NCBI GenBank assembly: GCA_036637375.1
Contig: JAVWMQ010000010.1
Span: forward strand, 1-45,192
From: JAVWMQ01 sp036637375
GTDB lineage: Bacteria; Bacillota; Clostridia; Peptostreptococcales; Anaerovoracaceae
Length of the DNA: 45,192 nucleotides
Direction of reading: 5' to 3'
The first letter of the stretch is position 1, and each line of letters opens with the position of its first letter. Below are positions 25,530-33,996 of the stretch, one piece after another. Below the pieces are notes generated by a model. The model was not told where the DNA came from. It ran no database searches and saw nothing but the letters and a program-made list of their open reading frames with translations. Position numbers and translations under genes: made by a program.

Positions 25530-26060
25530 ATGAAATATTGGCTGCAAATTACTCTTGTTTTATTTGCTATTTGGGCGATATTATCGGGCCAATTGAATTT
25601 TAAATTCTTGGCAATAGGATTAATATCTAGTGGAATAGTTGCCCGGATATGCTTACCACTCTTTTTTGAGGAGCGGAGTAATAAATTTGTACTTTCACTA
25701 AATTATTTTAGATTATTAACATATTTTTTCTGGTTATTATACCAAATTTTTATAGCTACACTTAGTGTGGTTTCAATTATCCTTTTAAAGGGAAACACAA
25801 CAACAGCAACCATAATGAAATTCAAATGTCATTATGAAAATCCAATGGCGAAAGCCTTCTTAATTAGTTCAATTATATTAACACCAGGAACGGTAACTAT
25901 AGACATTACAAATGGTGACACATATCATGTTCATGCAATATCAAAAGGTGCAGCAGAGGGTATGGCGTCAGGAGAAATGCAAAAACGAATCGGCAATTTA
26001 TTTGGCGAGGTTGTTTTGGTGGAAATGAGCAAGGAGGTGCCTTATGACAACGTTGATTAA
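25530..26060 (+). CDS. mnhE: Na+/H+ antiporter subunit E
   Basis: 176 residues with two or three N-terminal membrane helices and a cytoplasmic tail. The family motif SSIILTPGTVTIDI is intact. In Mrp/Mnh complexes MnhE is needed for assembly and full activity. It is the first gene of a chain of nine further overlapping or touching membrane genes. It overlaps mnhF by 17 bp. Here E-F-G come before B-C-D, the reverse of the standard Mrp order (A-B-C-D-E-F-G). Confidence 0.9.
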   Translation: MKYWLQITLVLFAIWAILSGQLNFKFLAIGLISSGIVARICLPLFFEERSNKFVLSLNYFRLLTYFFWLLYQIFIATLSVVSIILLKGNTTTATIMKFKCHYENPMAKAFLISSIILTPGTVTIDITNGDTYHVHAISKGAAEGMASGEMQKRIGNLFGEVVLVEMSKEVPYDNVD

Positions 26061-26307
26061 TGGTATACTGCTAGGCATGATTATCTTAATAGGTATGATG
26101 CTTTATAGAGTAATTAAAGGGCCTACCATTTATGATAGATTAAATGGGATTTTTGCAATATGCACAGATACCATAATGATTATAATATTAGTTGGATTTG
26201 GAGAAGGTCGCCCTGATATGTATGTTGATATTGCCCTTTCGTATGCGGTGCTAGGGTTCATAAGTTCAGTAGTTATAGCTAAATTTGTAGGGGTGAAAAA
26301 AAGATGA
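26044..26307 (+). CDS. mnhF: Na+/H+ antiporter subunit F
   Basis: 87 residues with three membrane helices, the MnhF/MrpF pattern. The motif RVIKGPTIYDRLNGI and the second-helix DTIMIIILV match the family. GGAGG precedes its ATG inside the end of mnhE, and its stop overlaps mnhG by 4 bp. It is a small structural subunit of the complex. Confidence 0.92.
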   Translation: MTTLINGILLGMIILIGMMLYRVIKGPTIYDRLNGIFAICTDTIMIIILVGFGEGRPDMYVDIALSYAVLGFISSVVIAKFVGVKKR

Positions 26308-26624
26308 TTAGAGAAATATTAGCAAGTGGATTCTTAATTAGTGGTTTCATCTTTATGATAATATCTACCGTTGGAGTTTTGAAGTTTGATGATTTCTACA
26401 AGAGACTTCACGCATCAGGTGTTGGGGAATCCTTCGCCTTTGTATTAATGGCAATTGGACTTTTTATCTATGATGGTTTGACATTTACATCGGTTAAGAT
26501 ATTTTTTATAATTTTGGCACTTTTTATGATCAACACAGTAGGGACACATTTAATTGCCAAAGCAGCATACCAAAGTAAGCATGGTATAAGTAAGGAGGAA
26601 AAAAATGCAGATAATGATAATTGA
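26304..26624 (+). CDS. mnhG: Na+/H+ antiporter subunit G
   Basis: 106 residues with three membrane helices. The MnhG signature GVLKFDDFYKRLHASGVGES (family: RFPDxYxRLHAATK) is clear. It starts in an ATGA overlap with mnhF and overlaps the next gene by 20 bp. Structural subunit of the antiporter. Confidence 0.92.
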   Translation: MIREILASGFLISGFIFMIISTVGVLKFDDFYKRLHASGVGESFAFVLMAIGLFIYDGLTFTSVKIFFIILALFMINTVGTHLIAKAAYQSKHGISKEEKNADNDN

Positions 26625-26847
26625 GGGTTTGCTACTCGTATTTTTGATTGTAGTTACGATTACAATTATTTTTACTAAAGATTTACTTGCATCTATTATT
26701 ACTTATGCTGCATTTAGTTTTTGTGCAATGCTCCTTTATATTGTTATGGGTGCGGCAGACGTTGCATTTACAGAAGCAGTAATTGGAGTAGTTTCGACTA
26801 TTTATTTCGTTATAGCAATGCGCAAGATAGGTAGGAACATCAAATGA
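26605..26847 (+). CDS. MrpA C-terminal-type / MbhD-like antiporter subunit
   Basis: 80 residues with three helices. It carries the stretch ADVAFTEAVIGV seen in the DUF4040 region that ends long MrpA proteins and forms MbhD in archaeal membrane-bound hydrogenases. A separate gene here means MrpA is split. TAAGGAGG precedes the ATG, and the ATGA overlaps the next gene. The acidic residues in this stretch belong to the proposed ion path. Confidence 0.85.
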   Translation: MQIMIIEGLLLVFLIVVTITIIFTKDLLASIITYAAFSFCAMLLYIVMGAADVAFTEAVIGVVSTIYFVIAMRKIGRNIK

Positions 26848-27599
26848 AGAAAATATTTAGAGGAATACTATGTATCATTGTAATGATGATTGGAGTGGCA
26901 ACTACGGTTTATTTGCCAGCAATTGGAGATCCAGCATCTCCTCCAAACAAACATGTATCTGCAGTTTTTATTGCTAATGGTGTGGCAGATACCAATTCAC
27001 CAAACCTGGTTACTGGAGTTTTGGCAGACTACAGGGCATTTGATACGCTTTTGGAAAGTACAGTATTATTTGTGGCAGGGCTAGGTGTTGTGTTAATAAT
27101 GTTGATGAAGCGACAAGGTGAAGAGGAATATGGTTGGAGAAGGACCATCAAGATAAGTGCAATTATCAAGAAGCAACTTGGCGTGGAGGTGGAAGCCATA
27201 ATACCTCTTTTGGTTCCAGTGTTACTTATATACGGAGTCTATGTTTTGTTCCATGGTGAAATAAGTCTTGGAGGAGGATTTCAAGCAGGAGCTTTAATGG
27301 CAGTAGCTTATATATTGCTTAATTTTATGGGAACTAGAGGTAAGGCTATTAGAATTAGTCAAAATTTCGCAATGGCGCTTTCGGCTATTGGCGTTATGAT
27401 ATATTTTTTGGTGGGCATAGTTACTATGGTATTTGGAGGAGAATACTTGGAATATGGCAAACTTCCTTTGGGACTTCATTATGGTGAACTGCACTCAATG
27501 GGAATATTGTTAATAGAGATAGGTGTTACGATTTGCGTTATGGCAACGATAATTGCTATGCTTGAGGCTGTACTTGAAGGGAGGGAGCTAGATGATTGA
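26844..27599 (+). CDS. mnhB: Na+/H+ antiporter subunit B with MbhE-like N-terminus
   Basis: 251 residues, longer than MnhB alone (about 140). The N-terminal half has a first helix and the YRAFDTLLESTVLFVAGLG segment of MbhE/the MrpA end. The second half (about 120-251) is MnhB, with LFHGEISLGGGFQAGALMA. So the remainder of MrpA's tail is fused to MnhB, as in Mbh-type modules. It overlaps mnhC by 8 bp. Confidence 0.87.
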   Translation: MKKIFRGILCIIVMMIGVATTVYLPAIGDPASPPNKHVSAVFIANGVADTNSPNLVTGVLADYRAFDTLLESTVLFVAGLGVVLIMLMKRQGEEEYGWRRTIKISAIIKKQLGVEVEAIIPLLVPVLLIYGVYVLFHGEISLGGGFQAGALMAVAYILLNFMGTRGKAIRISQNFAMALSAIGVMIYFLVGIVTMVFGGEYLEYGKLPLGLHYGELHSMGILLIEIGVTICVMATIIAMLEAVLEGRELDD

Positions 27600-27972
27600 T
27601 CAGATAAACCTTTTTTTGCAGGTGCGAGGTATTTATGCACTAACAATTATGTTGTTTTGCCTTGGGATATTTGGAATGATTATATGCAAGAATTATATGA
27701 AGAAGCTAATGTGTATGAATATTATGCAGGTTTCTGTTATATTTTTGTTTCTGTGTCTAGCTCAAAAAACTGGAGGTACAATTCCTGTTACTTTAGAGGG
27801 GATATTTGATGCAGAGAGATATGTAAACCCATTACCCCATGCCTTAATGCTTACTGCAATTGTAGTAGGTCTTGGTACAACGGGGGTAGGGCTTGCGCTA
27901 ATTGCAGTGATTAAGCATAAATATGGAACTGTTGACGAAACAGAATTAATTAAGATGGGAGAAGATATATGA
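27592..27972 (+). CDS. mnhC: Na+/H+ antiporter subunit C
   Basis: 126 residues with three helices, a NuoK-like protein. The helix GIFGMIICKNYMKKLMCMNIM and the ending PLPHALMLTAIVVGLGTTGVGLAL match MnhC/NuoK, which conduct protons next to the large antiporter subunit. It starts inside mnhB and ends in an ATGA overlap with mnhD. Confidence 0.92.
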   Translation: MIDQINLFLQVRGIYALTIMLFCLGIFGMIICKNYMKKLMCMNIMQVSVIFLFLCLAQKTGGTIPVTLEGIFDAERYVNPLPHALMLTAIVVGLGTTGVGLALIAVIKHKYGTVDETELIKMGEDI

Positions 27973-29447
27973 TACATAACTTACCTATTTTAATTATTTT
28001 GGTGCCTTTGGGTTGGGCGCTTATGTCCGTTGTAGTTGGACAAATTTACAAGAGGATTCCAGCTATTGTCACGCCAATTGTTATGGCTATTTTAGTTATC
28101 TTGTCAGGAGTTTTACTGCGAGAGGTGATTATTAGTGGGGAAATTCATTACTACCTTGGGGGATGGAAACCACCATTTGGTATTGAGTTTGTACTAGATC
28201 CAATTAGCAGTTTGATTATCTGTTTAATTAGTGTACTTGGATTTATCACATCTTTATATAGTTATCCAATTGAATATGATAGCGAAAAAATCAGAATTAG
28301 TGGATATTATGCGCTTTTGAGCTTGCTTACAACAGGCTTAATTGGGATGGCAGCAACTGGTGATGTTTTTAACTTCTATGTATTTCTAGAAATAACCTCC
28401 CTTACAAGCTATGGACTTGTTGCTATGGGCAAGGGTCAAGGGGTTATTTCTGCTTTTAGATATTTAGTTATTGGGACTATTGGAGCTTCATTTTATTTAC
28501 TTGGTGTTGCATTTTTGTACGGGGAAACGGGTTCTTTGAATATGAGCGATATTGCAAGTATTCTTAGCCAAGTTGAGCAAAATCCTGTAACAGTAATAGT
28601 AATGGCGATGATGGTAATTGGATTTGGTGTCAAAATGGCATTGTTCCCACTTCATGGGTGGCAGCCAGCTGCCTATTCCAATGCACATATTGGGGCAGCA
28701 CCTATGATTTCTGGAGTTATGGCAAAAGTTCCAGCCTATGCCATGGTTAGATTCTTTTTGTTTATGTTTAATGATAGGACAGTTCATGTAAAGGAATTTT
28801 TGGTTATAATAGGGATTTTGTCATCTGTTGGAATTATATATGGATCATTAAAAGCAATTACACAAACAAGATTAAGTAGGATAATGGCATATTCGAGTAT
28901 TGCTCAAATTGGATATATTGGAATGGGTATAGCCATTGGAAATGCACATGCAATTTTAGGTGCATTGCTACACATATTCTATCATTCAATAACTAAGAGC
29001 GGACTATTTTTTGCAGTAGGAGCCTTAAAGTATAAATATGGCATTAATAATTTAGATGAGCTAGGACAGATATACAAAAAATCACCAATAACATCAATTG
29101 TAATAATTTTGGGAGGGCTATCTATGATAGGAATACCTCCAACTGTTGGATTCTTTAGTAAATGGTATATTGCCCTTGGAGCTATGGCTGATGGCGGATA
29201 CATTTATGTAGGCGTTTTGGTAATCAGTACGCTACTAAATGCAGTATATTTCTTTAGAATAATTGAGAATTTATTTATGAACAAAGAAGTAGAATCAAAG
29301 GACAACAAGGACTTTGGCAAATTTGAAATGCCTTTACCTATGCTTGTGTCATTGGTTATTATGGGCATATTAATCGCTGGATTTGGACTGCTAAACTTAA
29401 ATTTAGTTGATGTATTGATGGAAACTGTTAAGGGGGCAACACTATGA
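27969..29447 (+). CDS. mnhD: Na+/H+ antiporter subunit D
   Basis: 492 residues, about 14 helices, of the NuoL/M/N-like proton-pumping family. Channel residues are all present: Glu in NFYVFLEITSL, Lys in GVKMALFPLHGW, a second Lys in SGVMAKVPAYAMVR, and Lys in HSITKSGLFF. It is the first of three such subunits in this operon. It overlaps the next gene by 4 bp. Membrane-embedded, it couples cation export to proton entry or the reverse. Confidence 0.92.
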   Translation: MIHNLPILIILVPLGWALMSVVVGQIYKRIPAIVTPIVMAILVILSGVLLREVIISGEIHYYLGGWKPPFGIEFVLDPISSLIICLISVLGFITSLYSYPIEYDSEKIRISGYYALLSLLTTGLIGMAATGDVFNFYVFLEITSLTSYGLVAMGKGQGVISAFRYLVIGTIGASFYLLGVAFLYGETGSLNMSDIASILSQVEQNPVTVIVMAMMVIGFGVKMALFPLHGWQPAAYSNAHIGAAPMISGVMAKVPAYAMVRFFLFMFNDRTVHVKEFLVIIGILSSVGIIYGSLKAITQTRLSRIMAYSSIAQIGYIGMGIAIGNAHAILGALLHIFYHSITKSGLFFAVGALKYKYGINNLDELGQIYKKSPITSIVIILGGLSMIGIPPTVGFFSKWYIALGAMADGGYIYVGVLVISTLLNAVYFFRIIENLFMNKEVESKDNKDFGKFEMPLPMLVSLVIMGILIAGFGLLNLNLVDVLMETVKGATL

Positions 29448-30931
29448 TAGGAATATTAGTTGGAATATTTGCACCCTTTGTGGCAGGTCTTTTGATAATT
29501 GTTTTTGGAGAAAGATTAACTCAAAATATTAGAGAGGCAATTACATTCCTAGCCACTTTAATAACCTTTGGTAGCGTTGTAATCTTAGTAATGGACTTTA
29601 AAAGCGGTATGGAACTTGAATTAAACGCATTTAGGGTTGTTGAAGGAATTGATTTTTACTTTAAGGTTGATGGAAGCGGGCTTTTGTTTGCAAGTGTTGC
29701 TTCATTGCTATGGATAATCGCATCAATTTACTCAGTAGGTTATATGCGTGGACACCAGGAAAAAAACCAAACAGGATATTATTCGGCTTTTGCAACGTGC
29801 ATAGGAACGACAATTGGTCTTTGTTTTGCAGGGAACTTATTTGTATTTTTTATATTTTACGAAATATTGACTATTGCAACATATCCTTTAGTGGTGCATT
29901 ACAGAGATGAAAAGGGTAAATCATCAGGGCGTAAGTATTTGGTGTACACCCTTGTAAGTGGCCAGCTATTCTTTGTTGGGATAGCGTTTATCTATTTGCA
30001 GTGTGGTACTGTAGACTTTGTGCCAGGTGGATTTATTAAGGTGGGAGACTTATCAAATACAACGGGCTTGATTTTGTTCTTTTTGCTAGTTGTTTCTGGA
30101 CTTGTCAAGGCAGGGGTAATGCCACTTCATAGTTGGCTTCCTGCGGCAATGGTTGCACCAACTCCTGTTAGCGCACTTCTGCATGCTGTAGCAGTTGTTA
30201 AGGCTGGAGCGTTTTGCATTATTAGAATCATGTGCTATGTATTTGATACTGATTTCTTGAAGGCATTTGGTGGTGCAGAAATTTTGACATGGGTGGCTGC
30301 TTTAACGATAATATTATCCTCGTTAATAGCTATGAAGAAGGACAATCTAAAGGCTAGGTTAGCTTTTTCAACAATTGGTCAGCTTTCATATATTGTTCTG
30401 GGGATTGCATTATTGACACCAGTTAGCGTTACTGGTGCAATGTACCATATTGTGGCTCATGCCTTTATGAAGATTACACTGTTTATGTGTGCAGGTGGAA
30501 TTTTTGTAACCACTCATAAGCAAAACATAAGTGAAATGGTGGGGATTGGCAAGAGAATGCCAATCACTATGGGAGCATTTACTGTTGCTTCCTTTGGAAT
30601 TGCTGGGTTACCTTTTGTTGTAGGGTTTGTAAGTAAAATGAACATTATGCAAGGAGCTTTGATGGCAGGTAAACCAGTATTTGCAGGAGTTTTAGTTGCA
30701 AGTGCATTGTTAGCTGTTACATATTTAATACCAATTGGGGTTATGGCATTTAAAAAGGATAGCGACCAGCATACTCAAGGGGAGTATGGGGAAGCTAACA
30801 AATGGATGTTAATTCCAATAGTGGCAGGAGCAGTTTTGGCTGTAACTTTGGGAATTATGCCGAATTTCGGATTGAATTTATTTGACCTAGCACAAGATGC
30901 TTCTCTGTTGATATTTGGAGGTGGCAAATGA
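29444..30931 (+). CDS. Second NuoL/M/N-like antiporter subunit (MrpD/MrpA-N type)
   Basis: 495 residues, about 14 helices. It keeps the channel Glu in FFIFYEILTI, Lys in LVKAGVMPLHSW, Lys in VAVVKAGAF and Lys in AHAFMKITLF. It may stand in for the N-terminal part of MrpA, whose tail is encoded by the small genes upstream. ATGA overlaps join it to mnhD and to the small gene that follows. The exact ortholog (A-like or D-like) needs a tree. Confidence 0.85.
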   Translation: MIGILVGIFAPFVAGLLIIVFGERLTQNIREAITFLATLITFGSVVILVMDFKSGMELELNAFRVVEGIDFYFKVDGSGLLFASVASLLWIIASIYSVGYMRGHQEKNQTGYYSAFATCIGTTIGLCFAGNLFVFFIFYEILTIATYPLVVHYRDEKGKSSGRKYLVYTLVSGQLFFVGIAFIYLQCGTVDFVPGGFIKVGDLSNTTGLILFFLLVVSGLVKAGVMPLHSWLPAAMVAPTPVSALLHAVAVVKAGAFCIIRIMCYVFDTDFLKAFGGAEILTWVAALTIILSSLIAMKKDNLKARLAFSTIGQLSYIVLGIALLTPVSVTGAMYHIVAHAFMKITLFMCAGGIFVTTHKQNISEMVGIGKRMPITMGAFTVASFGIAGLPFVVGFVSKMNIMQGALMAGKPVFAGVLVASALLAVTYLIPIGVMAFKKDSDQHTQGEYGEANKWMLIPIVAGAVLAVTLGIMPNFGLNLFDLAQDASLLIFGGGK

Positions 30932-31065
30932 TGGTTTTTGTTGAATACTTGGGACTTAGCCTTGTAGGTGGAGTTTTGTTAATTGGATTTTCAAAAGGTA
31001 TACTTGCAAAATTAATACAAAGGAAACCAGATTATTATCAAGACGGGGGTGATAAACATGAATAG
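30928..31065 (+). CDS. Small single-helix membrane protein in the antiporter operon
   Basis: 45 residues, not recognised. It starts at ATG 30928, overlapping the previous stop by 4 bp (a second ATG at 30931 is also possible), and ends 8 bp inside the next gene. It has one hydrophobic helix (about 8-27, LGLSLVGGVLLIGFSKGILA) and a charged tail rich in Asp, Lys and Gln. Its position between two antiporter subunits with tight coupling suggests a real accessory subunit. It may be missed by standard gene finders because of its size. Confidence 0.6.
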   Translation: MMVFVEYLGLSLVGGVLLIGFSKGILAKLIQRKPDYYQDGGDKHE

Positions 31066-32827
31066 TTTACATCCAGGATTAATCTTGATATTTGGGGGAG
31101 TTTTGGCACTGATATTGCCACAAAAACTACGACAAATTTCTTTGGTTTTATTCCCAGTACTAGGGATTTTGGCGTTTTTGACACTTAAAGAGGGAGCCTC
31201 GCTAACTTATGGATTTGCTAATGGAATAGACCTTCAGCTTCTAAATGTTGATAAGCTTTCCAAGGCTTTTGTTTTGATATTTTTGATAATAAGTCTTGTA
31301 GGTGGAATTTATGCGTTAAATGTAAAGGGCAAAGGTGAAATTGCAGCTTCTCTAATCTATGCAGGGAGTTCTATTTGTGTAGTGTTTGCCAAAGATTACA
31401 TTACACTGGTTTTGTTTTGGGAAATAATGGCTGTGTCTTCCCTATGTTTGATTTGGGCAAGTAGAACCAAAAAGGCTAGAAAAGCTGGATTTAGATATTT
31501 GTTGATTCATTTTTTGGGTGGAAATCTTTTGATGATGGGTGCCTTGATTAAAGTTGCTGGTGGAATTAATCTGATTGGACAAATTTCTGGAACAAATGAT
31601 TTGGCGTTTTGGTTAATACTAATTGGCGTTTTTGTCAATGGTGCAGTTCCTCCTGTGCATTTTTGGGTGGCAGATGCATATCCAGAAGCAACAATTAGTG
31701 GCACTGTGTTTATGGGCTCATTTACGACAAAGGTTGCAATTTATGCTATGATTCGTTTATTTGCGGGTTCTGGTGAATGGGTAATTTGGCTTGGTGGATT
31801 TATGGCAGTATTTGGTGCTGCTATGGCGATAATAGAAAACGATATTAGAAGGTTACTTTCATATCATATTGTAAGTCAGCTAGGTATGATGGTGGCGGCA
31901 ATTGGTATCGGAAGTGAGCTGGGAATTGATGGCGCTGTAGCCCATGCTGTGAATAATGTTATTTACAAAGGTGTGCTTTTAATGGGTGCTGGAACTTTGG
32001 TGTTTGCAACAGGCAAGAGAAAGATTACAGAGCTTGGAGATATTAATGACCTTTACAAAAAAATGCCAGTGACGGCAATAACATTTTTGATAGGTTCTCT
32101 AGCAATTGCAGGATTACCGTTTTTAAATGGATTTGCTAGTAAGGGTTTGATTACAGCAGCTATTCATGAAGGGCATTATGTAGTACCTGGTATGCTTTTA
32201 ACCTTGGCAGGCGTAGGAACATTGTTATCAATTACACTTAAAATAAATTATTTTGTATTCTTCAAAAATGGAGGCGAGGAGAGTCTGGATATTCAGATTC
32301 AAAAAGTACCTTGGAATATGAATCTAGCAATGATAATTCTTGCTATACTGTGTGTTTTGATTGGCATATTCCCAGGTATATTATATGATATCCTGCCTTT
32401 TGGAACGGACATCAATCCATTTACATTGGAACACATTATGGAATATGTTGGAATATTTGCTGGAGGTATAATTTCATTTACAATGTTTAGTAGAATTATG
32501 AAGCCTCACGATACTATTTCTCTTGATGTGGACTGGGTGTTTAGGAAACCTGGAATTACATTCCTTATGAGTACCGCAAATTTTGTAGAACTCATATTTA
32601 GGAAAACTTCAAAGGCTGTGCATCAAGGGGCAGATACATTTAAGGTGGGATTAAATAATCCAGAGCAACCATTAAATGCAATAATTGCAAAAGTTTATAT
32701 GGGTAAAAATAAGCCACCTAAATTTAAACAAAAAAAGGATGCGCCTGTAGGAGATTTAATTACATCGAGTTTAATGGTACTGATAATAACTTTCTTTTTG
32801 GTATATTTCATACTGGATGTAAGATAG
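31058..32827 (+). CDS. Third NuoL/M/N-like antiporter subunit with C-terminal extension
   Basis: 589 residues. I use the ATG at 31058 after GGGGGTG rather than the GTG at 31049. It has about 14 core helices, channel Glu in VLFWEIMAVSS, Lys in SFTTKVAIYAMIR and Lys in NNVIYKGVLL. The broken-helix position with Lys in its two paralogs (VKxxxxPxH) reads VNGAVPPVHFW, so it has Asn. A tail of about 110 residues (from about 480) ends in another helix, LITSSLMVLIITFFLVYFIL. It resembles NuoL lateral extensions. Last antiporter gene. Confidence 0.83.
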   Translation: MNSLHPGLILIFGGVLALILPQKLRQISLVLFPVLGILAFLTLKEGASLTYGFANGIDLQLLNVDKLSKAFVLIFLIISLVGGIYALNVKGKGEIAASLIYAGSSICVVFAKDYITLVLFWEIMAVSSLCLIWASRTKKARKAGFRYLLIHFLGGNLLMMGALIKVAGGINLIGQISGTNDLAFWLILIGVFVNGAVPPVHFWVADAYPEATISGTVFMGSFTTKVAIYAMIRLFAGSGEWVIWLGGFMAVFGAAMAIIENDIRRLLSYHIVSQLGMMVAAIGIGSELGIDGAVAHAVNNVIYKGVLLMGAGTLVFATGKRKITELGDINDLYKKMPVTAITFLIGSLAIAGLPFLNGFASKGLITAAIHEGHYVVPGMLLTLAGVGTLLSITLKINYFVFFKNGGEESLDIQIQKVPWNMNLAMIILAILCVLIGIFPGILYDILPFGTDINPFTLEHIMEYVGIFAGGIISFTMFSRIMKPHDTISLDVDWVFRKPGITFLMSTANFVELIFRKTSKAVHQGADTFKVGLNNPEQPLNAIIAKVYMGKNKPPKFKQKKDAPVGDLITSSLMVLIITFFLVYFILDVR

Positions 32828-32857
32828 CAAGAGGAAGAGCGTAGAGGGGAAAAGAAA

Positions 32858-33526
32858 ATGAACATTAAAGAAATTTATGAAGAATTTGATAAGATTGGGA
32901 GTCTTTCATTTGCCACTATTGATGATGAAGGATATCCTCAATCGAGGATTGCACACTTCTTTGCTTATGATGATGAGGGGCTATATTTTAGAACTATGAG
33001 CGTTAAGCCTTTTTATCGTGAGTTAAAAAGGAGTGGCAAAGTTGCGGCATCTGGTATTTGGCCTACATCAAAGATAGGGCATGATGAAAATAATTTGCCA
33101 CTTTTTAATCCAGGGTACACAATTAGAATTAGTGGAGACATTAGGGAGCTTACAGAAGATGAAGTAGCAAAAAAGGCCAGTGAAACTGAACTTTTTAATG
33201 TGGCAGTTTTTGACAAAAATAAGTACCCGATGACAAGGTGTTTTGTGATTTATAGGGCAAAAGGGGAAATATACGACTATGATTATGCTAAGGTGAATCG
33301 TGATCATAAGATAGAGAGAAGATTGTTTTCATTTGGGGGAATGGACAATAACCCAGGAGGGCTTGTAATAACAAATAGATGTGTTGGTTGTAACGGTTGT
33401 AGGCGAAGATGTTCGTTTTCGGCAATTGAGAAGGGGGATCCTTTCAAAATTATTGATGATAGATGTGACCGCTGTGGCAATTGCTATGGGAAATGTCCTT
33501 CAAATGCCATTGAGATTCGAGAATAA
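32858..33526 (+). CDS. PNPOx-like flavin-binding protein with two 4Fe-4S clusters
   Basis: 222 residues. The N-terminal part (about 1-150) is a split-barrel of the pyridoxamine-phosphate-oxidase type, with GSLSFATIDDEGYPQSRI, which often binds FMN. The C-terminal 55 residues form a bacterial ferredoxin domain: CVGCNGCRRRC and CDRCGNCYGKC, each CxxCxxCxxxC. It lies 30 bp after the antiporter gene and may be on the same transcript. Likely an electron-transfer or oxidoreductase protein; partner unknown. Confidence 0.83.
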   Translation: MNIKEIYEEFDKIGSLSFATIDDEGYPQSRIAHFFAYDDEGLYFRTMSVKPFYRELKRSGKVAASGIWPTSKIGHDENNLPLFNPGYTIRISGDIRELTEDEVAKKASETELFNVAVFDKNKYPMTRCFVIYRAKGEIYDYDYAKVNRDHKIERRLFSFGGMDNNPGGLVITNRCVGCNGCRRRCSFSAIEKGDPFKIIDDRCDRCGNCYGKCPSNAIEIRE

Positions 33527-33545
33527 ATTAGAGAATTTTATCAAT

Positions 33546-33581
33546 AAAAAATCATACCTTTTTAACAAGATATGATTTTTT
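33546..33581. terminator. Bidirectional terminator
   Basis: An 11-bp A/T-rich stem (33546-33556 with 33571-33581) has a T-run on the plus strand and an A-run on the other side, ending the ferredoxin-like gene and the convergent arsR-type gene, whose stop codon starts at 33583. Confidence 0.8.
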
Positions 33582-33582
33582 T

Positions 33583-33897
33583 TTAGAATTTTTTTGTAAT
33601 ATTAACATATTTGATTAATAACCCTATATTAGCATAATAATATGAAAACTTATCCTTCTTTTGCACATCTACAAGTCCAGATTTGACTAGGGTTTTGATG
33701 TGTTGTGATATGGTTGCTTGTGCATAGTCAAAGGTTGATACAACATCTTTGTTACAAACCAACTCACGTTTGGTATTTTGTGCCATTATAAATCTAAAAA
33801 TCTTAATTCGCACTGGATGTGCAAGGGCATCTGAAACCTTTGCCAAAAATAATATTTCATCTTCCTCCATTTCTGGAGTTTCTTTTCTTATTCGCAT
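33583..33897 (-). CDS. ArsR-family winged-helix repressor
   Basis: 104 residues. The helix-turn-helix is in FDYAQATISQHIKTLVKSGLV (about 55-75), preceded by the ArsR-type KVSDALAHPVRIKIFRFI and followed by the wing YYANIGLL. A single Cys, in ELVCNKDV, is present, giving only a partial metal site, so a metal sensor is possible but not shown. It is divergent from the membrane protein gene at 33997, which may be its target. Confidence 0.88.
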   Translation of the reverse strand: MRIRKETPEMEEDEILFLAKVSDALAHPVRIKIFRFIMAQNTKRELVCNKDVVSTFDYAQATISQHIKTLVKSGLVDVQKKDKFSYYYANIGLLIKYVNITKKF

Positions 33898-33919
33898 GTG
33901 ATTGTTCCTTTCTCTACTA

Positions 33920-33937
33920 TATCGCTTAAATACGATA
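33920..33937. promoter_or_regulatory. Possible ArsR-type operator
   Basis: An imperfect dyad TATCG-N8-CGATA lies between the divergent genes, about 25 nt before the arsR start. ArsR proteins often bind such sites to control themselves. Confidence 0.35.
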
Positions 33938-33946
33938 CATTAAAAG

Positions 33947-33975
33947 TTGAAAAAAGTCAACAAATATGTAATAAT
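33947..33975 (+). promoter_or_regulatory. Promoter of the membrane protein gene
   Basis: TTGAAA (33947-33952) and AATAAT (33970-33975) are 17 bp apart. The start of transcription near 33982 makes the ATG at 33982 almost leaderless and favours the TTG at 33997 as start codon. Confidence 0.45.
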
Positions 33976-33996
33976 AACTAAATGGAGGGCAGTGAT

